From Bacillota bacterium (lineage in GTDB: Bacteria > Bacillota > Bacilli > Paenibacillales > Paenibacillaceae): a stretch of 64,000 nt of DNA. Position numbers and translations under genes: made by a program. This document shows positions 7,766 through 16,654 of the stretch, in pieces. Position 1 is the stretch's first letter, and every line of letters starts with the position of its first letter. The notes under the pieces are model-generated. The model saw nothing but the letters and a program-made list of their open reading frames with translations, was not told the DNA's origin and searched no databases. The stretch lies in the NCBI GenBank assembly GCA_023460795.1, contig JAEWPC010000025.1:48901-112900 (forward strand). Direction: 5' to 3'.

Positions 7766-9183
7766 GCGAGCAGCATTGGGATCAGACGATTAGGAACGCT
7801 ATCCATCAAGCTCCCGATGAGCTTCCTTCGGTTGTTCGGGAGAAGCTTGAGGCGACCTACCGCCAGTTGCCGCAATCCACCAGATATAGCCGCGTCGGCA
7901 AGCCCGCATTATGGATATGCGCATCTCTCGTTATTTTGCTAGCCGGAGCTTTCGCACTCGGATTTATATCTCCGGCGATGGCGCAAGTGCTTCGGCAGTT
8001 GCCTGGGATTGGATTGGCCTTCCATACGGTGGGCGATGCGGGCGTTCAGAAAGTCATGGAAGACGGCCTCGCGACGTCGGTAGGGCAGACGGTGGAGGAT
8101 AAAGGCGTTGCTGTTACGCTTGACCAAGTAGTCTATGACGGAACGCGTATTTCGATCGGTCTATTGCATGAACGGAACTTAAGTATCAATCTTACTCCTT
8201 CCGACTCCATCCGCGTCGACGGACGTTTTCTGAATACGGGTATCGGGGGAGCATCCAAAGATCTACCGGACGGAAGATCCGCATCGGTGTTCACCTTTTC
8301 GTTAGATGAACCGCTGCCGGATCAATTCAAGTTCGAATTTCATTTTCAAGAAGTAACGGTCATGCGCGAAGGGAAGCCAAGGACGATCGACGGCAATTGG
8401 TGGTTCGAAACTCCAGTCAGTAAAATCAAGGAAGGTGTGAGGGAGAAGAAATTCGACCCTCCTATCATTCGGGAGTTTGACGGCATTCGCATTGCCGTTA
8501 CGGGAGTGACGCTGACCCCTCTGACGACTCAGATTGCATTCGATCTCGTGAAACCTGACCGATATGATCCATTTACAACAGCGAAGGATAATGTCTCAAT
8601 TGGAGATATTGTGATTCAAAGTGATTTAGACTTTCAGCTTTTGGATCCAAAGGGGATGATACTGGAACCGCTCGGCGGAAGCGGACATGGAATGCCCGAC
8701 GAACCGGAACACAACGATCGGAGATTCGCCCCAATCTCGCTCGACAATGATGAGCTCCTTTTGCGCATTGTCAATCGCCAATCTAAGATGACAAAAGTAA
8801 GCGACAATTCGTTCATCGGCGCCGAACAACCGGTGATAAAGTATTATGCATTACCAGACAATTACCCTTATACAGTAAGTCAAGGCGAAGCGGGCAACAT
8901 CACGTTCATCAATATGACATTCGAAGACGGGCAGACGTGGGTAGAATACGAAGTGCAAGGATATGAGCCGTATACGCAAGACAGCGCCTGGTGGCTGGAG
9001 GACGATAGGGGAGAAAAATATAGGTTCGATCGCTATGATCAATCTCGCCTTCAAGACGATGCATACGTCTATAAAGTGAAGCTGCCGACCATTTCACAGC
9101 AATCGAATCTCAAGATTGCCATTGTAGAAATCAAGCCGCAGAAGTTTATCGATGAATTAGAGCTGGTCATACCGTTGGAATAG
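7762..9183 (+). CDS. DUF4179-type membrane anti-sigma factor
   Basis: A 473-residue protein with a short cytoplasmic N terminus (HWDQTIRNAIHQAPDELP), one membrane helix (LWICASLVILLAGAFALGF, about residues 44-62) and a large extracellular beta-rich domain. This is the architecture of DUF4179/DUF5643 proteins that pair with ECF sigma factors. The GTG at 7762 overlaps the sigma stop (GTGA) and has AAAGGAG upstream. The earlier frame from 7735 lies within the sigma gene. It likely binds the sigma factor through the N-terminal segment and senses something outside the cell; that role is inferred from context. Confidence 0.8.
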   Translation: MSEQHWDQTIRNAIHQAPDELPSVVREKLEATYRQLPQSTRYSRVGKPALWICASLVILLAGAFALGFISPAMAQVLRQLPGIGLAFHTVGDAGVQKVMEDGLATSVGQTVEDKGVAVTLDQVVYDGTRISIGLLHERNLSINLTPSDSIRVDGRFLNTGIGGASKDLPDGRSASVFTFSLDEPLPDQFKFEFHFQEVTVMREGKPRTIDGNWWFETPVSKIKEGVREKKFDPPIIREFDGIRIAVTGVTLTPLTTQIAFDLVKPDRYDPFTTAKDNVSIGDIVIQSDLDFQLLDPKGMILEPLGGSGHGMPDEPEHNDRRFAPISLDNDELLLRIVNRQSKMTKVSDNSFIGAEQPVIKYYALPDNYPYTVSQGEAGNITFINMTFEDGQTWVEYEVQGYEPYTQDSAWWLEDDRGEKYRFDRYDQSRLQDDAYVYKVKLPTISQQSNLKIAIVEIKPQKFIDELELVIPLE

Positions 9184-9191
9184 CGTGAGAG

Positions 9192-9375
9192 AATAACAGC
9201 AAATCGTCAGTTAGTTATCGGGGAAACAGCCGGATCGGGAAAATAGCAACAGATCGATAGTTATTTACGCGCAAATATCGAATTTGGCAAGTTACAGCAC
9301 GGAATAGCTGCAAATCGTTGTTATTCTTCGCTAACAGCCGTGAGGCGTACGAAATAACTGCGAATGGTTGCTATT
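9192..9375. repeat. Four-unit palindrome array, copy A
   Basis: Four imperfect palindromes of 23-24 nt: 9192-9215, 9242-9265, 9303-9325 and 9353-9375. Each is built as AATARC-N11/12-GYTATT, with the first ending GTTAGT. Spacers are 26, 37 and 27 nt. The first two units and the last two are roughly reverse complements of each other, so the array has overall dyad symmetry. It begins 8 nt after the anti-sigma stop. The same array occurs at 37439-37621 and 47664-47847. I do not recognise it as a named element. Confidence 0.85.
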
Positions 9376-9385
9376 GCTGCTCCCT

Positions 9386-9456
9386 TTATAACGATATCCC
9401 CTTCGCTCAGGGTTGAAGTTCGCAACCTATTCTGAGTGAAGGGGATATCGTTGTAA
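9386..9456. repeat. 25-bp inverted repeat hairpin linked to array A
   Basis: The arms at 9386-9410 and 9432-9456 pair over 25 positions with only two G-T pairs, around a 21-nt loop that itself contains GGTTG/CAACC. The core is AACGATATCCCCTTC. It lies 10 nt from array A and 11 nt from the ylbJ stop. A near-identical hairpin at 47583-47653 lies 10 nt on the other side of array C, so copy A is inverted. It may act as a bidirectional terminator between convergent genes. Confidence 0.85.
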
Positions 9457-9467
9457 TGTCCCGCGAG

Positions 9468-10703
9468 CTACATATCCCTCTTGCGCGGCTTCTTCTTCGG
9501 CCTGATAAGGGCGGCCATGAGAGCCAGCAGGATGAACACCGCGAAGCTGACGCACGCTACGGCGATCGTGTCGGGCAGCCGTTCCCAACCGCTCGGCCAA
9601 GGAGCGGCGGATGTCCAAGCTTGGAGAGCGGCCCAGCGAGTCGGCCAGAGCGAGTACATGAAGTTCGCTACCGGCTCGGAAGTGGCGAAGCGTGCGATCG
9701 GGTACGTGATTAGCAGCGCCATCGCGCCGTGAAGCAACCGCCCCGCGACGACTCTAGCCCATGGAAACTTGTCTTTGGCGCCGAATGCGGCACGGGCTTG
9801 AAGCAAGCTGCTCCAGCCACTCCAGGCGAGGACGGCGGCCAAGAGGGACGCGGCATATATGGGCGCCGAAGCGAACAGAGCGGATCGGCTGCTCTCGAAA
9901 GCGCCGAGGTGCATTTCGTAGATACCGGGGAATGCGACCCACAGATCGTTGCCGGGAATCCAGTGCTGGATGAGGCTTATAACGACGGCGCTCATCATCA
10001 TCAGCCCGCCGATCGCGAACAGAGTCGTGACCGATTGCGAGACGGCGTCGGCCATTTGTTTGCCGAACGGCCGACCGTCGTCGCGGCGCGCGTCGACCGC
10101 AGCGCGCATGGCCCGACGCAGCAGTGCGCCAGGTTCGCGCACGGGCGAAGCGGGCTGCTTAGGTGAACGCGGCTTCGCGATCCTGGCCCACAGGATACCG
10201 GACGCGATCGCCGACAGCCACAGTCCTAACGCGATCGACCAGCCCAAAGCGGCCGAATTCAGAAATCCGCAGCCGACCACGAGGATGACAAGGAAAGGAT
10301 TCGGAATGTGCGAGACGAGCAGCACGGTATCGACATCGCTCTCTTGCAGCATGCCGTGCTCTCTTAGCCGCGCCGTTTCTTTGGCTCCCGCGGGAATGCC
10401 CGCGGACCAGCCGAAGGCGATCGCCCAGCCGGACGTGCCGGGCAGACGGAACAAGCCGCGCGTCAGCGGCTCGGCGAGTATGGCGAGCCCGTGAAGCAAA
10501 CCAGAGGCGCCTAACAAGTCGGCTAATATCATCGGCGGAAGCAGTGCCGGGAATACGTTCTGCCACCAAATTTGCAGACCGGATAACGAAGCCCGAAAAG
10601 CGTCCCCGGGCGAATATACGATGCCGGCCACGACGAGAAGCGCCGCCATCCCCATCGTTACCGATAAGGCTGCGAAGCGTCTGCGGTTCGTAGGCTTGTC
10701 CAT
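9468..10703 (-). CDS. ylbJ: Sporulation integral membrane protein YlbJ
   Basis: A 411-residue polytopic membrane protein with nucleoside-recognition (gate) domains, close in length to Bacillus YlbJ (about 408). Visible motifs include WWQNVFPALLPPMILADLLG near the N terminus and WAIAFGWSAGIPAGAKETARL. Several hydrophobic helices run to the C terminus, which ends in a basic KKKPRKR tail. YlbJ is a sporulation protein required for spore cortex formation. The start at 10703 is chosen, with GGGGAG upstream on the minus strand; an ATG at 10727 is possible. It is convergent with the anti-sigma gene across the repeat element and follows tmcAL on the same strand. Confidence 0.85.
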   Translation of the reverse strand: MDKPTNRRRFAALSVTMGMAALLVVAGIVYSPGDAFRASLSGLQIWWQNVFPALLPPMILADLLGASGLLHGLAILAEPLTRGLFRLPGTSGWAIAFGWSAGIPAGAKETARLREHGMLQESDVDTVLLVSHIPNPFLVILVVGCGFLNSAALGWSIALGLWLSAIASGILWARIAKPRSPKQPASPVREPGALLRRAMRAAVDARRDDGRPFGKQMADAVSQSVTTLFAIGGLMMMSAVVISLIQHWIPGNDLWVAFPGIYEMHLGAFESSRSALFASAPIYAASLLAAVLAWSGWSSLLQARAAFGAKDKFPWARVVAGRLLHGAMALLITYPIARFATSEPVANFMYSLWPTRWAALQAWTSAAPWPSGWERLPDTIAVACVSFAVFILLALMAALIRPKKKPRKRDM

Positions 10704-10780
10704 AGGCGCAAAACTCCCCTCGGGCATAAATACATTACAATGTACGTCCCGAGGGGAGAGGATAGACCATCTTGTCCGGC

Positions 10781-12022
10781 TTAATCGATCAGACGAATCG
10801 GCGGCTGCGTATAATCCCGGCGCGTATCGGCAGGCGAAGCGTCGCGGTAAGCCAGCGCATACACGGCGGATGCCCGCGCGTCGAGCGCCAAGTAAGGCCA
10901 GTCGCCCCGCGCCGCCGAATCGACGACGGGAACGGACGCGGCTTTGCGCATACGGCCGAGCAGCCGCTGTCCGCGTTCGGTAAAGCCGAGGACGCGCAAG
11001 TACTGAACGCCGCCTGCCAACCGTTCCGGCGTCATCCACTCTTTCTTATGTCCGAGCAAAATTCGCAGCAACGTTCTTTGCAGCTTCGTCCGGGTATATC
11101 GTTTCGTTTTCAGCCCCTCAAGCAAAGCCTCGACTGAAAACTCGCCGATCCCGCCAAGGACGTCGCGAATCCGATACTCCAGCCCTTCCGTTACTTCCGC
11201 GTATTCGCCGAGCTCGGATACGTCTTGTCCGAGCAACCGATGATATAAAGGGCGAGCGAAGCTTTCCCAGCGCAATGGCGCGCGTCCCGCAGCAATTTCT
11301 CTCCGGAGTACGTCCATCGTCGACGAAGGAACGTATGGCGCAAGCCCATCAAGCGAACCGGCTTCGCCGAACAATAGCTTGCGAAGAGCGGTAGCGCTGG
11401 CGATACGAACGTCAGTAATCTCCTCTTGATTGTACTCGGATTTCTCGCGGCGCACGCTGTAGGGAACGATTCGGCTGTCGAGCTTGCGAAGGGCGATTAA
11501 ATAGTGCAAACCTAGCGTATGATTCGGCTGTTCGAGCGAGAAAGCAAGATGCTCCTGCCCAATGCTTCTCAAATAGGTTTGGGCGGCGCCGGTGAACGCT
11601 GAAGGGTAGGGCATGCCTTGCTTCAAGCAAGCTGCGAGCTCCGCCGCGAACGGCAGAGGATCCTCCGCCAGCATGGCCGCCATCGCGTATAGCGCTTCGA
11701 CGTCGCCGCTTTCGCTGCCGAAGCAAAGCGAATCGACGACTCCCGTCGCGTGAAGCATGGCGACGGCGCCATACGCGAACCATTGCGCGGGCTGTGCGCT
11801 AAAGGCGACCGGAAGCTCGAGCACGAGATCGCAGCCCGCTCGCAGCGCCATCTCCGCCCGGGCCCACTTATCCAATAAAGCCGGCTCCCCGCGCTGAAGG
11901 AAGTTGCCGCTCATGACGGCGACGACGTTGTCCGCCCCCGTTATTTTCCGCGATTGCTGTAAATGATAGAGATGACCGTTGTGAAGCGGATTATATTCTA
12001 CGACTATGCCTACGGTTGACAT
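10781..12022 (-). CDS. tmcAL: tRNA(Met) cytidine acetate ligase TmcAL (YlbM)
   Basis: A 413-residue nucleotidyltransferase-fold protein. The N terminus STVGIVVEYNPLHNGHLYHL carries the HxGH motif, followed by the conserved AVMSGNFLQRGEPALLDKW. Bacillus TmcAL activates acetate with ATP and acetylates C34 of elongator tRNA(Met). The start at 12022 puts this motif at the N terminus and has AAAGGAG seven nt upstream; the longer frame to 12067 is unlikely. It is divergent from ylbN, as in Bacillus. Confidence 0.92.
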   Translation of the reverse strand: MSTVGIVVEYNPLHNGHLYHLQQSRKITGADNVVAVMSGNFLQRGEPALLDKWARAEMALRAGCDLVLELPVAFSAQPAQWFAYGAVAMLHATGVVDSLCFGSESGDVEALYAMAAMLAEDPLPFAAELAACLKQGMPYPSAFTGAAQTYLRSIGQEHLAFSLEQPNHTLGLHYLIALRKLDSRIVPYSVRREKSEYNQEEITDVRIASATALRKLLFGEAGSLDGLAPYVPSSTMDVLRREIAAGRAPLRWESFARPLYHRLLGQDVSELGEYAEVTEGLEYRIRDVLGGIGEFSVEALLEGLKTKRYTRTKLQRTLLRILLGHKKEWMTPERLAGGVQYLRVLGFTERGQRLLGRMRKAASVPVVDSAARGDWPYLALDARASAVYALAYRDASPADTRRDYTQPPIRLID

Positions 12023-12104
12023 CGGGGGCTCCTTTGCCGCCATAATAGGTAAACCTGTCAACCTCAATATAGCATGTTACGTCGGGGAATAGAAACCGCG
12101 GACT

Positions 12105-12120
12105 ACACCACGCATGGTGT
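12105..12120. repeat. Small perfect palindrome between tmcAL and ylbN
   Basis: ACACCA (12105-12110), loop CGCA, TGGTGT (12115-12120). It sits upstream of the ylbN promoter and after the tmcAL start, a possible operator. No regulator is suggested by the sequence. Confidence 0.4.
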
Positions 12121-12150
12121 GGCAAACAAACTTTAGCCGATCTGAAATTG

Positions 12151-12180
12151 TTGACAAATGACCGCTAATCTCGATATAAT
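12151..12180 (+). promoter_or_regulatory. Sigma-A promoter of ylbN-rpmF
   Basis: TTGACA (12151-12156), 18-nt spacer and TATAAT (12175-12180); near consensus, about 28 nt before the ylbN start. Confidence 0.85.
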
Positions 12181-12207
12181 AATTTTTGTTTGTTTGGAGT
12201 GATATCA

Positions 12208-12726
12208 TTGTTGCTTAACGTACAAGAGCTCGTAGCCCGGCAAGCGCCGGTTCAATTGCAAGGATCGCTGAAAGCGGAGGATGTTTTTCGCGGCAACACG
12301 GAATACGTTCCGTTAAGTCCCGTCGATTACACGCTGACCGCGCAGCCGGTTGAAGATCTTATCATCTTGACCGGAAAGCTTTCCTGCAGCGTACGAACGC
12401 AATGCTCTCGTTGTCTGGACGCGATCGAGCGGGAGCTTCATCTTCCATTCGAAGTGAAGCTGCAACTCGTGGACGACCCCGACGCGGAGTTCGATGAAGA
12501 AGACGAGGTCATTCCGGTAGCCGGCGAACGCGTCGATCTTGAACCTTTCCTGGTTGAAGAGCTGGTCGTTCAATTGCCATACGCGCCGCTTTGCAGCGAA
12601 GATTGCAAGGGGCTGTGCCCGGAATGCGGTACGAATCGAAATGAACAATCATGCGGCTGCAATACGGCGAAGATCGATCCGCGCCTGGCGGCGCTACAAG
12701 ATTGGTTTAAACCCCAGCAAGAGTAG
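12208..12726 (+). CDS. ylbN: YlbN/YceD family protein (DUF177)
   Basis: A 172-residue cytoplasmic protein of the DUF177 family, usually encoded directly before rpmF as here. Visible features are CSVRTQCSRCLDAIERELHLPF, an acidic middle (DPDAEFDEEDE), and a C-terminal Cys cluster with CSEDCKGLCPECG that probably binds zinc. YceD homologues affect 23S rRNA accumulation; the molecular role is not settled. The TTG at 12208 is chosen for its GGAGTG seven nt upstream; the TTG at 12190 overlaps the promoter start region. Confidence 0.85.
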   Translation: MLLNVQELVARQAPVQLQGSLKAEDVFRGNTEYVPLSPVDYTLTAQPVEDLIILTGKLSCSVRTQCSRCLDAIERELHLPFEVKLQLVDDPDAEFDEEDEVIPVAGERVDLEPFLVEELVVQLPYAPLCSEDCKGLCPECGTNRNEQSCGCNTAKIDPRLAALQDWFKPQQE

Positions 12727-12762
12727 TCGGCAGCTCAGGACTCTGATAAGGAGGTGGGAACA

Positions 12763-12936
12763 ATGGCAGTACCTTTTGGAAAAACATCTAAATCCCGCAA
12801 AAATAAGCGTCGTACGCACTTCAAATTGGTCGTTCCAGGCATGGTGAAATGCGATAACTGCGGCGAACAGAAATTGGCGCACCGCGTTTGCAAAGTATGC
12901 GGTACGTACAAAGCTCGCGAAATCATTAAGCAATAA
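12763..12936 (+). CDS. rpmF: 50S ribosomal protein L32
   Basis: A 57-residue basic protein starting AVPFGKTSKSRKNKRRTHFK, with a zinc ribbon CDNC...CKVCG (four cysteines, the zinc-dependent form of L32). The start is fixed by AAGGAGGTG nine nt upstream. The ylbN-rpmF order is conserved in Firmicutes. It is a structural protein of the large ribosomal subunit. Confidence 0.97.
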   Translation: MAVPFGKTSKSRKNKRRTHFKLVVPGMVKCDNCGEQKLAHRVCKVCGTYKAREIIKQ

Positions 12937-12943
12937 TGCTTAA

Positions 12944-13031
12944 AGCGCGTCAGGAGCGGCGGCGGAGGTCCGCGATCGGCCAACATTGGACGATTCGGGC
13001 GTTCTCCTCGTTGCAACCTGGCGCGTTTTTC
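12944..13031 (+). terminator. Possible long-loop terminator after rpmF
   Basis: AGCGCGTCAGG (12944-12954) and CCTGGCGCGTT (13017-13027) pair over 11 positions with two G-T pairs and are followed by TTTTCTTT. The intervening 62 nt can form an inner GC-rich stem. The loop is unusually long. Confidence 0.45.
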
Positions 13032-13043
13032 TTTATACTCTTT

Positions 13044-13060
13044 TTGGTACCTGGTAATAA
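13044..13060 (+). promoter_or_regulatory. FapR operator
   Basis: This 17-bp palindromic site matches the FapR consensus TTAGTACCTGATACTAA at 14 of 17 positions (core GTACCTGGTA). It lies about 55 nt before fapR, so the operon is probably repressed by FapR and released by malonyl-CoA. The consensus is recalled from the Bacillus literature. Confidence 0.7.
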
Positions 13061-13112
13061 AGGTTACATACAGGGTTGTAACTGTAACCCGTATAGAAAG
13101 CGGTGGTGAACG

Positions 13113-13682
13113 TTGGAACGGCTTCCGAAACGACAGCGTCACCAGGAGCTAAGCCGGCTTCTGGAAGATAACCCGTTCCTCACCGACCGGGAGCTGACGC
13201 GGTTACTGAAGGTCAGCATCCAAACGATACGCTTAGACCGATTGGAGCTTGCCATACCCGAGCTGAGGGAAAGACTAAAGCTCATGGCGGAGCTCTCGCA
13301 CGACTCGGTTCGTTCGTTGCCTCTGCATGAGGTAATCGGCGAAATCGTAGATCTGCAGTTGGACAAGAGCGGCATCTCGCTGTTCGAGATGAACGAAGAA
13401 CACGTGTTTTCCCGCAGCGGCATCGCCAGAGGACATCATGTATTCGCTCAAGCGAACTCGCTCGCCGTGGCGGTTATCAACGACGAGATCGCGCTTACCG
13501 CTTCCGCGGACATTCGATTCGTCAGGCCCGTAAAGCTAGGCGAGAAATGCATTGCGAAAGCGTATGTGAGATCGAGCGGCGGACAAAAAGCCAAAGTAGA
13601 AGTGTTTACGTACGTTGGCGAAGAGATGGTTTTCCAAGGGAATTTCGTCATCTACCGGTCCGCGGCGGAATCGAAAACATAA
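13113..13682 (+). CDS. fapR: Transcription factor FapR
   Basis: A 189-residue repressor of fatty acid and phospholipid synthesis genes. Residues about 1-60 form a DeoR-like helix-turn-helix (TDRELTRLLKVSIQTIRLDR). A linker helix and a hotdog-fold effector domain follow (FSRSGIARGHHVFAQANSLA), which binds malonyl-CoA. It starts with TTG preceded by a GGTGG site. The operator upstream implies autoregulation, and plsX follows after 15 nt. Confidence 0.95.
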   Translation: MERLPKRQRHQELSRLLEDNPFLTDRELTRLLKVSIQTIRLDRLELAIPELRERLKLMAELSHDSVRSLPLHEVIGEIVDLQLDKSGISLFEMNEEHVFSRSGIARGHHVFAQANSLAVAVINDEIALTASADIRFVRPVKLGEKCIAKAYVRSSGGQKAKVEVFTYVGEEMVFQGNFVIYRSAAESKT

Positions 13683-13697
13683 GAGGAGTGACCTTCA

Positions 13698-14687
13698 TTG
13701 CGGATTGCGATAGATGCAATGGGCGGGGATCATGCGCCGCGCGCGCAAGTCGACAGCGCGCTGGCGGCAGCCGCGGAATGGCCGGACACGCAGCTCATTC
13801 TCGTGGGCAAACCGGAAGCGATTCAGCCGCTGCTCGGAGCGAACCCGCCGTCTAATATTTCGATCGAGCCGGCCGACGAAGTCATCGAAAGCGATGACGA
13901 GCCGGTAAGGGCCGTGAGGAGAAAGCAGAATTCCTCCATGGTTGTCGCCGGGCGGATGGTGAAGGAAGGCCGAGCGGACGCCATGATCTCGGCGGGCAAC
14001 ACCGGAGCGTTGATGGCGGTCGGATTGTTGCTGCTCGGACGGCTTAACGGAATCGATCGTCCGGCGCTTGCGCCGATGTTTCCGTCCTCGGATAACGTAG
14101 GCGTGCTGGCGCTCGATATGGGCGCGAATATGGACGCCAAGCCGGAGCACTTGTTACAATATGCCCTCATGGGAACGATTTATAGAGCGAAGGTTCACGG
14201 GATGAACAAGCCTCGCGTCGGATTGCTGAACGTCGGCACGGAGCAGGCTAAAGGCAACGAGCTGACGAAAGCGGCGTTCGATCTGCTCAACGAAGCGCCG
14301 ATCCATTTCGTCGGCAACATCGAAGCCAGGGACGTCCTGAATCGAGCATGCGACGTCATCGTATGCGACGGATTTTCCGGCAACATTATGCTCAAAGCTT
14401 TCGAAGGAGCGGCATCATCGATATTCTCGCTCCTCCGCGAGGAGCTGACGTCGTCCTGGAAGACGAAGCTCGCGGCAGCGATCTTGAGACCGAGCTTCCG
14501 CCGCGTCAGAAGCCGGATGGATTACAACGAATACAACGGAGCGCCTTTGCTCGGCGTTAACGGTCTCGTCGTGAAAGGACACGGTTCCTCCGACGCCAAA
14601 GCGATGAAGACCGCGATCCGCCATACGCGGACGGCGATCGGCAACGGCTTGATCGCGGCATTGACCGAAGAATTCAGCGGAAAGTGA
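13698..14687 (+). CDS. plsX: Phosphate acyltransferase PlsX
   Basis: A 329-residue peripheral membrane enzyme converting acyl-ACP to acyl-phosphate for phosphatidate synthesis. The N terminus RIAIDAMGGDHAP is diagnostic, and SAGNTGALM and DGFSGNIMLKAFEG are conserved blocks. The start is TTG with AGAGGAG upstream. It overlaps the fabH start by four nt (GTGA), so the two are coupled. It belongs to the FapR regulon. Confidence 0.95.
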   Translation: MRIAIDAMGGDHAPRAQVDSALAAAAEWPDTQLILVGKPEAIQPLLGANPPSNISIEPADEVIESDDEPVRAVRRKQNSSMVVAGRMVKEGRADAMISAGNTGALMAVGLLLLGRLNGIDRPALAPMFPSSDNVGVLALDMGANMDAKPEHLLQYALMGTIYRAKVHGMNKPRVGLLNVGTEQAKGNELTKAAFDLLNEAPIHFVGNIEARDVLNRACDVIVCDGFSGNIMLKAFEGAASSIFSLLREELTSSWKTKLAAAILRPSFRRVRSRMDYNEYNGAPLLGVNGLVVKGHGSSDAKAMKTAIRHTRTAIGNGLIAALTEEFSGK

Positions 14688-15685
14688 GCGAAAATGCGAT
14701 GAAAGACATCTCCGTCGGCATCCTCGGGACTGGCAAATACGTGCCCGACAACCGATTAACGAACGAGCAGTTGGAAAAGATGGTCGAGACGAATAACGAT
14801 TGGATCGTCACGATGACCGGCATTAAGGAAAGGCGGATCGTCGGCGAAGGCCAGGCGACGTCCGACCTGGCTTACGAAGCATCGCTTCGCGCCATGGCAG
14901 CCGCAGGCGTTACGGCGGAACAGATCGATCTGATCATCGTAGCGACCATTACGCCGGACATGTTCTTCCCTTCGACGGCTTGCTTGCTGCAAGAGAAGCT
15001 CGGCGCGAAGAGAGCGGCCGCGTACGACTTGTCCGCCGCTTGCTCCGGATTCATCTATGGAGTCGCGAGCGCGACAGGTTTCATTAAGATGGGCATGTAC
15101 AAGCATGTTCTTGTCGTCGGAGCCGAATCGTTGTCTCGAATTACGGATTACTCGGACAGAAATACGTGCATCCTGTTCGGGGACGGCGCGGGCGCGGTCG
15201 TGCTAGGCGAAGTGCCGGAAGGACGCGGCTTCCGCTCCTTCGAGCTGGGCGCGGACGGTTCCGGCGGCGAGTTGCTGCGCATATGCGGCGGCGGCTCCAG
15301 GCTGCCTTCCTCGGAGCAATCGGTCGCGGATCGCCGTCATTTCATCGAGATGAACGGCCGCGAGGTGTTCAAGTTCGCGGTTCGCATTATGGGCAACGCG
15401 GCTGAAGAAGCGCTGGCTAAGGCGGGGCTCACGAAGGAAAATATCGACTTGCTCATCCCGCATCAAGCGAATATCCGTATTATCCAGTCCGCGCTTGATC
15501 GTCTGAACCTGACGAACGACAAATGCATGATCAATATCGATAAATACGGCAACATGTCCGCCGCGTCGATTCCGGTCGCATTGGCCGAAGCGGTGGAGGA
15601 AGGACGCGTCAAGGAAGGCGATTGCCTCGTATTCGTCGGCTTCGGCGGCGGTTTGACTTGGGGCGCGTCCACATTGATCTGGTAG
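14684..15685 (+). CDS. fabH: Beta-ketoacyl-ACP synthase III
   Basis: A 333-residue condensing enzyme that starts fatty acid chains from acyl-CoA and malonyl-ACP. The catalytic Cys lies in SAACSGF (about residue 119), and His and Asn lie in PHQANIRI and in the NKYGNMSAA-type block (here DKYGNMSAASIP). The GTG at 14684 overlaps the plsX stop; an ATG at 14699 with GGAAAG upstream is an equally good start. The Paenibacillus order places fabH inside the fapR-plsX-fabD cluster, unlike B. subtilis. Confidence 0.95.
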   Translation: MSENAMKDISVGILGTGKYVPDNRLTNEQLEKMVETNNDWIVTMTGIKERRIVGEGQATSDLAYEASLRAMAAAGVTAEQIDLIIVATITPDMFFPSTACLLQEKLGAKRAAAYDLSAACSGFIYGVASATGFIKMGMYKHVLVVGAESLSRITDYSDRNTCILFGDGAGAVVLGEVPEGRGFRSFELGADGSGGELLRICGGGSRLPSSEQSVADRRHFIEMNGREVFKFAVRIMGNAAEEALAKAGLTKENIDLLIPHQANIRIIQSALDRLNLTNDKCMINIDKYGNMSAASIPVALAEAVEEGRVKEGDCLVFVGFGGGLTWGASTLIW

Positions 15686-15697
15686 GAGGTTTCCACT

Positions 15698-16627
15698 TTG
15701 GGTAAAATCGCATTCGTATTTCCCGGCCAAGGCGCGCAGGCGGTCGGCATGGGCAAGGACGCGTACGACGGCAACGCCGCGTCGCGCGACGTCTACGATC
15801 GCGCGGATTCGGCGCTCGGCTTCTCGATCAGCAAGCTCAGCTTCGAGGGACCGGAAGAGGAGCTTCGCCAGACGGCCAATACGCAGCCCGCGCTGTTGGC
15901 GACAAGCATCGCTTTGCTCGAAGCTTACAAGTCTCAGGGCATTCGTCCGGATTACGTCGCAGGACACTCCCTTGGGGAATATAGCGCGCTAGTCGCGGCC
16001 GGCGTGCTCGGCTTCGAAGACGCGATCCGTCTCGTACGGGCCCGCGGACAGTTCATGGAGCAAGCGGTCCCGAGCGGACAAGGCGCGATGGCCGCCGTAC
16101 TCGGCGCGGAGCGCGATGCGCTCGCGGCGTTGTGCGCGGACGTTACCGCGAAGGTTGGCACGGTCGAGCTCGCTAACGTCAATTGCCCTGGCCAGATCGT
16201 CGTATCCGGCTCCGCCGAGGGCGTTGCCGAAGTGGGCGTTCGCGGCAAAGAAACCGGAGCGAAGCGGGTCATCCCGCTCGAAGTCAGCGGCCCTTTCCAT
16301 TCCAGCCTGATGAAGCCAGCTGCCGACCAACTTGCGACGGAGCTTGCCCAAGTCGCCTTCAACGATGCGGCGGTACCCGTCGTCGCCAATGTGAGCGCCC
16401 AGCCGGTGACTTCCGGCGAGGAACTGCGGAACCTGCTCGCCCTGCAAGTCGTGTCTCCGGTGCAATGGGAAGATACGATCAAATGGTTGATTTCGGAAGG
16501 CGTCGACACTTTCGTCGAGATCGGTTCGGGCACGGTATTGTCCGGACTAATCAAGAAAACCGATAAATCCGTTCAGGTGATCTCGGTGAACACCGCGGCC
16601 GCAGCCGTAGGCGCGGTCGCGCAATAA
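15698..16627 (+). CDS. fabD: Malonyl-CoA:ACP transacylase
   Basis: A 309-residue enzyme loading malonyl groups onto ACP. KIAFVFPGQGAQ opens the protein, the nucleophile Ser is in GHSLGEYSA (about residue 90), and the active His is in SGPFHSSLM. The start is TTG with GGAGG nine nt upstream. It sits 12 nt after fabH in the same operon. Confidence 0.96.
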   Translation: MGKIAFVFPGQGAQAVGMGKDAYDGNAASRDVYDRADSALGFSISKLSFEGPEEELRQTANTQPALLATSIALLEAYKSQGIRPDYVAGHSLGEYSALVAAGVLGFEDAIRLVRARGQFMEQAVPSGQGAMAAVLGAERDALAALCADVTAKVGTVELANVNCPGQIVVSGSAEGVAEVGVRGKETGAKRVIPLEVSGPFHSSLMKPAADQLATELAQVAFNDAAVPVVANVSAQPVTSGEELRNLLALQVVSPVQWEDTIKWLISEGVDTFVEIGSGTVLSGLIKKTDKSVQVISVNTAAAAVGAVAQ

Positions 16628-16654
16628 GACGCAAGTTGAGAGGGTGAGCTGTGT

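Noticed and set aside
9192..9375. CRISPR array
   Set aside because: Repeats change orientation halfway, are only four, and show fixed but unequal 26/37/27-nt spacers, unlike CRISPR.
9184..9467. Insertion sequence or transposon
   Set aside because: No transposase frame and no target-site duplication could be seen at the element ends; a MITE-like origin is not excluded.
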